NCBI GenBank assembly: GCA_020055645.1
Contig: CM034546.1
Span: 117,726,375-117,790,374, forward strand
DNA length: 64,000 bases
Direction: 5' to 3'
Origin: Tomocerus qinae
Lineage: Eukaryota > Arthropoda > Collembola > Entomobryomorpha > Tomoceridae
Part shown: one piece after another, positions 26,184 through 36,240 of the stretch
How positions within the stretch are numbered: position 1 is the stretch's first letter
Layout of the letters: every line of letters begins with the position of its first letter
Program-made: the position numbers and the translations under genes
The notes under the pieces: generated by a model
Seen by the model: the letters and a program-made list of their open reading frames with translations, nothing else
What the model was told of the DNA's origin: nothing
The model's database searches: none

Positions 26184-27220
26184 GCATTTTGGGAGTTTCC
26201 CTGATTCCTATTAGCGTCATTTGCATTTGCACTATTGTTAGGACCAACGACATTGTTAGCCGCGCGTTCGTAATAAGGAGGGTGGCCTGCTAAGCGATCT
26301 CTGCAATGTAATTTTACATGCCCAGCCTTATTACAGTGGTCACAGATAGGACGGCCATCGGCAGTACGATGATAGCGACCAAAAAGAACATCATTACCAT
26401 TATTTGTGACATTAGGTACATTATTATTACGAGCCACGTAATTACGAGCGACGTAATTTCTATTACCTCCTGTTCCACGCACATTATTATAATTACGATT
26501 ATTATAACGTGGAGCAGGACCAGCAGCAGCACCCATCATAGTTGGTGTAGCATAGGTTGACGGGGATGGAGAGTTCATGGCCTTAGTGCTTTGCTTATTG
26601 TCAACCTTTTGTGCCACACAAGTCTCAGCTATCTTACGTAAAATAGATAGAAATTCCAGACACGTCCTGATAGTTTGAGGTGCCAATGTTAATTGTAGCT
26701 TATTAGGTAGACCCTGCAATAGCTGCCTGACCTTTTCCTCCTCTGACATATTTGCATTAAGTAAAGCTAGAATTTTCATTTTACTAGTTACGTAAGTCTG
26801 AGCGTCGTCACCTATTTCAAATTTGAGTGCTTTATTTTGGGCCCTATAATTTGCCTTCTGGTTGGTGTGGTCAAAAAATTGTACAAAATTAGCTCTTGTA
26901 TCTTGCCAAATATCGTCAAAGTTAGGGTCAGCTGCCTGCATTTGTTGGTTAACTACTGGCCACACGGATGACCAATATGCTTTTGCGTCGTCATCTAACA
27001 CTCTATCGAGGTTAGTCAGTAGCCATTGATTGTTCAAATGCATATAATTTAAGTCAGCTTCATGCCTAACCAGAAATTCTTGCACACTAGACTTGCCGTC
27101 ATAGTGGCGTAATTGTGCAATGGCTTCATTCTGCACGAGTCGCCTTTCGTTGATGTTCTGGGCTCGTAATGCAATAAGCTCAGCTTGGAGGTCATTTACT
27201 TGAGCCTCTAAATCCTCCAT
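26180..27220 (-). CDS. gag: Gag of the gypsy element, 346 aa
   Basis: Structural protein that would form the particle and bind RNA. It begins with a short predicted coiled coil (MEDLEAQVNDLQAELIALRA). The capsid-like middle includes the gypsy-type region before LLQGLP. A CX2CX4HX4C zinc knuckle follows at residues 293-306 (CDHCNKAGHVKLHC) in an Asn- and Arg-rich tail. The stop TGA (26182-26180) overlaps the ATG of the next ORF as ATGA, so the protease frame is one base back. Confidence 0.92.
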   Translation of the reverse strand: MEDLEAQVNDLQAELIALRAQNINERRLVQNEAIAQLRHYDGKSSVQEFLVRHEADLNYMHLNNQWLLTNLDRVLDDDAKAYWSSVWPVVNQQMQAADPNFDDIWQDTRANFVQFFDHTNQKANYRAQNKALKFEIGDDAQTYVTSKMKILALLNANMSEEEKVRQLLQGLPNKLQLTLAPQTIRTCLEFLSILRKIAETCVAQKVDNKQSTKAMNSPSPSTYATPTMMGAAAGPAPRYNNRNYNNVRGTGGNRNYVARNYVARNNNVPNVTNNGNDVLFGRYHRTADGRPICDHCNKAGHVKLHCRDRLAGHPPYYERAANNVVGPNNSANANDANRNQGNSQNA

Positions 27221-27318
27221 TTTGAAATATTTTTACAAAATGTCGAGTGGCAGTACAAAATAATAATTACCCTGGCCAAAGGTTGACGTAAGACGAGTCT
27301 TACCGGAATGTCAACAGG

Positions 27319-27970
27319 CTAATGTGTAAGGACACAACAGGGTAGTCGGGTCAAAAAGAAAATTTTCCTCACTATTATGTCAACGTAAATTATGAATGAC
27401 TCGCAAGTTCGTTCTACATGAGCGACAAAAGTTGACAGTGAGTCAGAGTTAGGGTCAATCGAAGATGCCACGTAAGTCGGAGATAAATGAGCCAGAACAA
27501 TAGTTACGTCGAAATTATGCATGAACTGTTCGTTAGAAAAATTAAGACGCAAAAACATATGGATCTACAATGTAGTAGTAGCAACAAAAATATTAGGGCG
27601 CTTGAAAGACAAATTACTTCTGGAAAATAGATCGTCAAAAATACTGCACATTAGTTCGACCACAGACTCAACTTTTTTAGCATCGTTAATAGGCCCAATT
27701 GAAATAGCTAAATTCTCTTCCTGTCCTGTAATTTCTAATTGAGTCACTAACAAACCTAATAAGGCTACACGAATATGTCCAATAATTTTATCTCGCGTTA
27801 GTTCAATTGCGGCGTAATCCTCAACGTTAATATGAATTACTACTTTTACTATACGTGGTAGCATTTTCAAAACAAAATTACTAATAGCGGCGTAAAGAAT
27901 TTTGAACTCATGAACAAAATAAAAATTTTTGGGATAGCGTCGTAACAAAGTAATGGAATTTCGAGACGTG
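27319..27970 (-). CDS. Leader reading frame of the gypsy element, broken by one TAG
   Basis: Between the 5' LTR and gag, one frame is open from about 27970 to 27568, hits a single TAG at 27567-27565, and continues open to 27319. Together that is about 210 codons of protein-like sequence, with hydrophobic and charged residues alternating. There is no ATG at its beginning; the first internal ATG is some 35 codons in. The bases before the stop (CTACTACTACATTGTAG) also look like a splice acceptor, so the second half could be an exon. No known domain is seen. It could be a decayed piece of gag or an accessory frame. Confidence 0.4.
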
Positions 27971-28272
27971 ATTGGAATTAATCATCTCTATTTTTCAAAA
28001 AAAAAAATTAATATCAGAATAATCAGATCATACTATATTACTTCGAAACAAAATTAGCTAGGGACTGTAGTTCAAAGGTTGAGCAACTCGCTTGACAACA
28101 GAAAGGCACTAGAGAAAGGACGGCGGCGTAATTTTGGGCATAGGTTCGGGGTCATTTCACTACACCAAAAAATGATGAGATTAACTGCTTACCTTAATTC
28201 CCTGTTCAGTAGTCATTCCCGGATATTTTTCAGTGTCGTTTCCAGAACTAGAGGGAACTACCCCTTGCATCT

Positions 28273-28909
28273 TGTAAGATTAGTAAATAGCCGGGATGAG
28301 ATCGTTTATGCCCCAAACTAAATGCCACCAGTAGATGCACCTGAGTCTCCGTGATTCTCCGATGAAGATATCAGATTTCTATCTACTAATCACACATCAT
28401 ACACGATATCAGTTTAAGTTCAATATACACATTTAATATAGCCCACACGTCAATGAATCACATCATATTGAACCGGCAAGATAGGTATAGGTACATAAAT
28501 GTTAGCCCCCCCAATCAAAATATATAATAATAATAACATAGATCAAATCATGAATTAATTATGCATTTTACTTACGCTACCCAAAACCAAAATAACGTCG
28601 ACAGAAGGTCAAGTCCAAAGGAGGCGAGAGAGTGGCTATTGCGTCGTCATTGGCAGTCGTTGTCAGTCAATTCCACTTCCGGAGCACAGGGCAGGAGAAC
28701 ACTACAAGTGAACGGCAAGACTTCTCCGAACGTAATAGCGGCGTTAGCGAAGCTCACGTCGTATTCAAGGAAAAATGAAGGAGCCGGACAGAGAAGACGG
28801 AATGGACGGACTGACGCAGACGCAACAGCTATACTCTCAACCTCCGTACATTTAATCTCTACACGCACAGCCTACTACTACTAATACAAATACTCCCTAT
28901 ATACTGTCA
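28273..28909 (-). repeat. 5' LTR of the gypsy element
   Basis: 637 bp. On the minus strand it starts TGACAGTATATAGGG and ends CTTACA, the usual TG...CA ends. It carries 7 C bases at the homopolymer where the other LTR has 9. Both strands contain open frames of 73-107 codons, identical in the two LTRs; I treat them as chance. Confidence 0.95.
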
Positions 28910-28913
28910 ATAC

Positions 28914-31414
28914 TCATCATCTATCTATACTTATAGACTTACAACTCATTATTTGGCCTTTCTCAGGAGGTTACTCTATACCTAATTGTAAGTAAATTCT
29001 CATTATCATTATTTCTTACACACTCTTATACTTAATATGCATAGTTTGTATGGGATGTAGTGATACACAACAGGGAGCTACTGGATTTCATTTACTAATG
29101 ACAATAATTAGAAACAAAAGGAAAAGAGGTCATTTCAAATATTTCAAATGCAATGGTGAAATCAGGGAAAATTAAGTCGTTAGGATTCAATTAAGTCACC
29201 TATCTCAAGTTGTGAAGGTAAAGGAAATGAGTGCACTTAATGAGATGTTCATAAGGAGGACTGATATGATTTTTAGATTATATTTTAGACTATTGACTAT
29301 ATAGCTTTTCAGATTTGTACTAAATATCCAGCTAAAGCTATAAGCAACATATTTATCTTAGATAGCCTGGAATCACATAGCATGTCTGTAGCAAGTAATT
29401 AATTTATAGTTTATATGTATTGAATACAATACAGACAAATGATGTATACTTACACAAGTGTCTCTGTCACCGTAGAAAAGCAATAGAAATTGAAATTGGA
29501 GCAAGCAAGTGCATTCTAATTCTAAGCACTTAGGTAGCTATTATTTACCAATAATAGGTAATTACAGATATTACAGCATTACTATACTAGAAGGAAGTAG
29601 CTAGTAGGTTTTGCTGGAACTTGTAGACTTTAGTATCACGTAAAGTCAGTCATCTCTCATCTCTATCGTCTTCCAGTTTTCTTGCTCTCCTTTTACATTG
29701 AATGCAAAATTACGTTATTTTAAAATCTCATAAAGTAATTTGTGAAATGAAAAGCAGACACAATAGGAAAGTCTATGTCGCCACGTCTAAGTGAGTATGT
29801 TTGAATGAATACAAATTATTGCTAAAACGAGTGTTTAAAAGTACTAAATAGTAGTATTTAATGTGGGTATGTCAGATAATACTAGATATGTTGTATGATT
29901 TGCAATTTACAAATAGATCAGACTTTCTAAGTCAAATAAGAGGCAGCACACATTGAGTTTGGTGCCTGTGCACATTACCAGAATATTCTAGTCTTTCCAT
30001 TAGTCATATGCAAATGAGTCGACTACTAATACAAGTCGTAGTCGTCTGTCCGTAAGTCGTATCTATCCAGTGTAATAATAGTATCTTCAAACCAAAGTAA
30101 ACACGAAACTGAAGATGAGAGAGACCAATTAGTAGCCATATTAACTATTCGCCTCCAATATGTAGCTATGTAATCTGTGAGTATCTGTATCGTGCATGAA
30201 GAGCCTGCCTACCAGCTATCATTTTTTGCCCCATTGCTCATTGCATATGCGGAGTAAAAATACAATCTATTATGCATACTTCTATTCTACCCCTTCCTTA
30301 AACATTCACTCCCAGTATCACCAGTGTCGCTTATTATTATCATATCTCAACTACCAAAGAAACTGCGAACAATTCTCCTTTGCTAACTAATAAGTAAAGA
30401 GCAACAAAGCAAACCTTGCTTTACTTGAGATGCAACACCCTACAGCATAAATGATCTCTAGCCGACTCAGAACAACTACCACTACAAACATCTCCTACGC
30501 CTAAACTTGCAGAGTCCAATAAAGACTAAACTACCAAAGCTAAAGAATAATATATTTTACTAGATAAAAAAACTAAGAATTTGTGCATCATGAAATTGTA
30601 AAATCACTTACACATATCTATTGGTCACTCTATTTGATGTAAATCTGAATTTTCTTCGTTTTGTGTATTAACAGTCATTTTGTATCGAACTATACGAAAT
30701 TGGAAACTTGCGCATCGAGATTTGTAGCGTTCGAAGTTTCCATTCGGTATCTATTCCTGAAATCATTATGTTGCTACTTCTATGTACAAATAATATGGAT
30801 CTGTACAGCCCAAGTTTTCTGTCCTACACATATTGTATGTCATACGGCATGCTGCCAAGAAAGACAATGTAAATGTAGGTACAGAATTTCGAGTTGTCTT
30901 TCGACACAACACAACTAGCCCAATGGAATGAACAATGTAGAGAGCTGATATGATTTAAGATGATTTAGTTAATAGTTATTTGGGCAATAAATCGATTTCA
31001 AGTACCTAAGTATAGGTAAAGTCAGTAATGTGTAATCCTAGTTTCACTTAGGACATATTTTCATTAATTTGTTTTTGTAGTCGATTGCTATGATTTGAAA
31101 GATAAGAAATGCAAAACTAATGTGAAATTTATTAGTGGGTAAAAGTATATGCACCTGTAGTATATAGTGTTTAAGTTAAGGTTAATGAAAGAGTGCATTT
31201 ATATTTAGGGATATAGTGAGACTATATAGAGAAGTAGGATTTTGAAGTATAAGCACACAAGTCAAGACCTAGTCGTGTATACATACTTATTATCATACAG
31301 TTATTAGTTTGTAGAATGGACAAAAGGTAGACAGAGGCAGACATAAGACTTTAAGGCAGAGTTAGACAGAAAGAATCATTAAGTATGCTACGGCACGTGA
31401 TGATTTGTACCTGG
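28914..31414. other. Intergenic, no gene recognised
   Basis: AT-rich sequence; short open frames at 30196-30390 and 30661-30918 (+) have no supporting features. Confidence 0.4.
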
Positions 31415-32281
31415 TATATAAACTCCCACACAACTCAGGTCACAGCAGCATTAATTCACTCGACTTCTCCTACCTCACATCATATCACACATCACCTCTC
31501 ATACCATTTCCCAAACAAAATGTTTTGTATACTTCAATAGACGTATCAAACGCATTTCAGATAAACACCTTGTAACCAAATCCTTATTCACTCCTTCTCA
31601 TTCCACATTTGACTTTGTTCAAGTGACTCAACTCAGCTCTCCACTCTCAACTCGTGTAGGAGACAAGACAGCCAGCTTTTCACACCTTTCCTAGTTACAT
31701 ACCGATTAGACTACAATCAAGAGCAGACGTTGCTCTACGAACACGAACACTACCGTTCCTACATAAATTATCATTTCGTTCACACAGAGTGGCAATTCGG
31801 ATTTTATATTCCTACTCACTCAAATACCATTGCTCAACCATAACTCTACCAAAAACTCTATTCCAAGTGATACCAGTTTCTAAAAGTGATGATTTAAAAG
31901 TGATTTCGTTACCAAACTGTTCCTACTTTGGAAATTGTCATCCAAAAGTTAACTACAGTTCCAAGATTGTCTTCTTCAACGTCATTCCTCCTCAAGAATC
32001 TCTTAACTCTACTTTAGCTTACACCTCGAAGAGAGCAATCCGTCGACAGTTTAGTCTAAACACTGTCATGGAGACGCTCTCTTTAAGGCGACAGCTCCTA
32101 TCGTCACAGTTAAGACTCATCCTTTCGACTCATCTTCCAAGAACTTCTCAAAAGTTACCCTTGTGTCTACCACGATTATACACTTAATTTATTCCCTTTT
32201 GGATATTATTGTTAGATTTTGTATTCAATATCTATAATTTTGTAATTTTCATCGACTCGCTAAAGATTTATGGGAAATAAA
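31415..32281 (+). other. Possible intronless transcription unit (TATA to AATAAA), no clear protein
   Basis: A strong TATATAAA lies at 31415-31422 and an AATAAA near 32276-32281. Between them the plus strand is pyrimidine-rich and stop-poor: one frame is open from about 31663 to 32187 but has no ATG near its start. The low stop density can come from the C/T bias alone. It may be a noncoding RNA gene or a solo LTR-like fragment; I could not find matching ends or a target duplication. Confidence 0.3.
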
Positions 32282-32686
32282 CCAATCATAGTAATAATCC
32301 ATGTATAATACAACAGATGGTTTTTTTATTCTTGAGTAATATAGGGCTTTGGTTTAAGATTTCTCATAGTCATGCAGTCTACAAGTATATGCACTGCACA
32401 ATACCAACTACTACATCAAAATAAAAGTGAGATCATTCTGTTGTATATTCTAGTAGTACATAATCATAGTTGGGATATCTTTCTTATAATGCATGTACAC
32501 ATTCTTATAGGTAAAGGTACATATCGAGCGTAAAGATGACATTTACACAACAAAAAAAATATTTATAAGGATTGATTTCTTCATTTCGTTTCAATCATGA
32601 ATTAATATACCTAACCCAAAATAAAGCTGACAATTAGGTAAATGTACGTAAGTGATAGGTAATAAATACGAAATGCTTGCAGGATT

Positions 32687-33067
32687 TTAGATGTCATAGG
32701 ATCTTTTAGGAACACGGATGGTCCTTTGACTTCCCTGCGGGCGGGTGCGATCCCAAAAAGCTCTCTTAGAAGCTACTGAGCCATGTCCATTTGAAGAATA
32801 TCTGCCATTAGAATATCCATAAGGAATATTTCCAATCGAGTTGCCATCCACAGTACTGGAAGAAGAGTCCTCAGAATAATGGACAGGAAACGCTGCATAT
32901 TTCGTAGCAGCAGTAGGATATGGAAATGAAAAAAGAATGGGCTGGCCGAGAGCAGAAGAAATTCCTTCAGTCTCTTCACTAATGGTATCCAGAGAGAAAC
33001 ATGAGCCAAAGTTGCAGAAAAAAACTGCAGCCAATGCGACGAAAGCAGGTCTAATAAAGACAGCCAT
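32687..33067 (-). CDS. Secreted precursor with dibasic cleavage sites, 126 aa, putative neuropeptide
   Basis: Intronless frame from ATG at 33067-33065 to TAA. Residues 1-24 are a strong signal peptide (MAVFIRPAFVALAAVFFCNF followed by GSCF). The middle is rich in Ser, Tyr, Asn and Gly. Two Lys-Arg sites at residues 101-102 and 121-122 bracket an 18-residue peptide, AFWDRTRPQGSQRTIRVP, followed by a short tail SYDI. There is no Gly for amidation. The layout is that of a prohormone, but I cannot match the peptide to a known family. A TATA-like box TATAAA on this strand lies at 33135-33130, about 65 bp upstream of the ATG. Confidence 0.72.
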   Translation of the reverse strand: MAVFIRPAFVALAAVFFCNFGSCFSLDTISEETEGISSALGQPILFSFPYPTAATKYAAFPVHYSEDSSSSTVDGNSIGNIPYGYSNGRYSSNGHGSVASKRAFWDRTRPQGSQRTIRVPKRSYDI

Positions 33068-33129
33068 GTCCCTATATTATTGCTATACATGTAGAGATAA
33101 CAATATTATTAGTCAAAGAATCAGTATCA

Positions 33130-33135
33130 TTTATA
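33130..33135 (-). promoter_or_regulatory. TATA-like box of the 126-aa precursor gene
   Basis: TATAAA (in TATAAATGA) 63-68 bp upstream of the ATG, consistent with a short 5' UTR. The same extended word precedes the 80-aa peptide gene. Confidence 0.45.
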
Positions 33136-36077
33136 ATGAGGCTCTCAATTTAAAAAGAATATAAGACTCTGCTCTTGAGTTTCACTAGTAATGAGTTTAA
33201 ATGTAATTTGAGCCGTATAACGTATAATAGAAAATACTACCAAGAAAAAAGCAAGATGTATTGTTTATGTATGCAATATGAACTAGACTTTACACACCTG
33301 TGTTTCTGTTTACGGAGAAATTAGCACCGAGATGCGAATCGGATTCAACTTCGACTCACAATAAGGAACAAGGAGAAAGCGTCTCTCGGTAAATGTTCAG
33401 TACAACTTGACAACTTGTACGTTTTTTATTTGGTTCACTTCAAACTCACAAGTCTCACTTTGTAGTGTGAGATTTTATTTTAACAATAAATGCCTCAAGG
33501 AACGGTGGCTGAGTTCTCACGAACTTTGTATTGTTGGAGGAAATTGTTACTGCCTACCTTTATATACTTTTTTAACATTCCTGGCCATACGGTCCAAGTA
33601 GAACACCCAACTACGCAACGCACAGAAAATTGAATTTTTTTTAGTTAACTCAAAGTAGTAATATGATACACAATCATAATTGACGGAAGACGAAATAAAT
33701 TGCATCATAGCTTTCGAAACAAAATGAGCATTGCAAGGCTTTTCATAAGAAAATCGTCTTACTCAAATTAATAGCATTTCAATCCCTATTTGTATTGCTT
33801 TGGGATCGAGTATCGTCGAGTGGATTGGTATTACAGCCACAGAAGTTATTACATCATACCTGGATACACATCTGGATGCATAAAACCAATTTCGGCAGAT
33901 ATCTGCCGTTCACTTCCAGTATCGATATTGACATCATTAATGATAACGATTCCAAAAACCTTATGTATATGTACCTTTCTTTTGGAATTGTATTTCCAAT
34001 TCAATTACAATAGTTGTAGAGCAATTTATTTCATAAACCTAGGATTTAATCGGATGATGTTATTTGCCTCCCACGCTTAGTATTTATTAGTCTATATTAT
34101 GTGCTATTGGGTGCAACGATGAGACTTTATAATATACTTGCGTAGGCATCTCCTATATTCTTTTATGTTAGAATATTTTTTTCTAGATTGTTTGCCTTTA
34201 TTCCATATCATATACCAAATGCGCTTTGTAGTACACTTTCTTTAACTATTGATTGAGTACATAGGTTACCTCCATACAAGATAATCATGTACAATTAAGT
34301 TATACATTATTAATTACAACCACAATTAATTATACCTAATAGTATATTTGTCAATTTAAAGACGCAAATATTCTACATTTTAGACTGCTGTCGTATATTC
34401 AAACTTTTAAATGACAAAATTATTCCTCTACTGTACGCGTAGAGGATGCTGATTAGGATAAGACTAATCAAATAAAGTTATGTACGTAATTTCCATGTTT
34501 TGATATGGATATGATTATTGTCACTTTAATTATTACTCAAGAATACCGGAAAACAAAAAACGAATGTTAACAAGGAAAGTACACCTAAGGCAAGTCAACC
34601 TGAATCCAATAAACAGACAGAGGTCATAGAGAAACCGCGGGTTTAACCCAAGATTTGATGGCATCGTAACATTTGCATACTATTTAGTCAGGAAGTTCTC
34701 GGTATGGGGCATGGGGTGAACGGGCGAACAAATTTCTGAGTCGGAAATTATTAGAAAGAAGAAGTACTTGGTAAAATAGCTGGGGATGAAAATTCCTGTT
34801 TCATTTTCTCTCGAGTTGGGAATACTAATGCAAATATAGATAGATACATAAACGACACAAATATTCTTTAGTTTGGGCACCTTATGTGGCATATCAAAAC
34901 TAAAATCCTTAAAATAATTCCAAAAAGAGAAAATATTCGCACTACACACACTCACACACACCTTATATTTTTTACCACTACACTACAATTGCATTAAATT
35001 TTAAATTTGCACTAAGCGAACAGATGCATTTCTTAAGCTTAAGCCCTATTCCAGTAAAGCGAAAATAAATCCATAATTTTACCAGTTCTTTAATGTTTGA
35101 AGTTGTTTTGTAAATTTTAGGTACATAATATTTTTATATAGAAATAAATTTCTTCAGGTCACAGGTAGATTCCCAAGTTTAATATCTGTTAAATTGAGCA
35201 CTTACCTCATTCTCCTCGGTTTCAGCTGCTGTTGTTGTAGTATAAAGTAGCAGAATATCTTCTTCCTAGATTGTCGAAAAAATTATTTTCAGATCAGTAT
35301 CAAATAATATGACATGACATTAGCAAAGCAAATTCCTTCACACACTTCCAATGTTAAAATACATGTAAATATTCTTACCAGATGACAGACGATGATGATT
35401 TTAATTAGTTTCACGAATTAATAAATCAGATATTTTCTTACATAACAGCGTACTATAAAAATTTTAGAAATCACGGATTGTTATAATATTTTTCATGCTA
35501 AATTGTATTCGATTTGGTTGAATTAGATCGGATGATGGAATAAGAGAATTACCGCCGCTTAGCTTAGCCTTGTCATACGGACGCGTTGTATAGATACTGA
35601 AAAGATACTGAACCTCAAGTAGGACAGACAGAGACTGAAACTAAAGGATCGAGAGTATTAAAGCTTTCAGAATTCGTTTTTTATGCTGTCGTAATTTAGT
35701 AATTTTTATCGTTGTATTCCTAAAAGAGTTCTTGAGTGAACAAAATAATTTGGTACTAAAGTTCAAGGTATTATACGCTGAGGAGTGCTTGATATTTTGA
35801 CATTGGATAGACCGATGTACAGATTATTTCCAGATGAAACACATTGGCTAAAACCAATTTAATGGAAATTTAGAAAGCTTGGATATAAAATGTGGTTTAC
35901 AGTGTGTATGCAAAAGCTTAAAAGCATTTATTGACCATTTTTGTCGAAGCAATTCCGTAGCAGAAAGTACGTAATAGTTTTTAAAGTTAAAGTATTAAGT
36001 GTATACCGATCCATTCGTTGTATCAAGTTGTCAAAATCATTTTTACAACTGCAGGTTTTCTTTAAAGCACGATTACT
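33136..36077. other. Intergenic, with one exon-like minus-strand stretch
   Basis: At 33849-34004 (-) about 51 codons are open and read like protein (HKVFGIVIINDVNIDTGSER), with a possible donor CCAG|GTATG after 33860. I could not connect it to other exons. The rest shows no coding signal. Confidence 0.35.
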
Positions 36078-36240
36078 TTTATTGAAATTTAACGGGTGAC
36101 CAAAGAATTATTTCTAACAATGTCCCCACATGGACAAATGTAAAAATATATTTTGCACGTACTGAACACAATATGTCTATATACTTAGTATGTAGATATA
36201 TAGTAGTAACTGTTCCAATGTACATTCTTCGAATTATGTA

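Larger units (their letters stand above)
19664..28909 (-). mobile_element. Complete, young Ty3/gypsy LTR retrotransposon (9,246 bp)
   Basis: The element lies on the minus strand and is flanked by the 4-bp target duplication ATAC (19660-19663 and 28910-28913). Its LTRs are 637 and 639 bp and seem to differ only in a run of C bases. In transcription order the parts are: 5' LTR, long leader, gag with one zinc knuckle, a protease frame overlapping the gag stop, a pol frame (rest of protease, reverse transcriptase, RNase H, integrase), an extra ORF with two zinc knuckles, and 3' LTR. Reverse transcriptase before integrase places it in Ty3/gypsy. No envelope-like ORF with a signal peptide or membrane anchor is present. 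I see no convincing tRNA primer-binding site directly inside the 5' LTR. All frames are open where expected, so it may be active or was until very recently. Confidence 0.97.

Noticed and set aside
28230-28272. tRNA primer-binding site inside the 5' LTR boundary
   Set aside because: The bases directly after the LTR do not match a tRNA 3' end that I recognise; a TGG some 30 bases in is too far to call.
34680-34961. 93-codon minus-strand frame
   Set aside because: Aromatic- and Ile-rich composition typical of AT-rich noncoding DNA; no motif.
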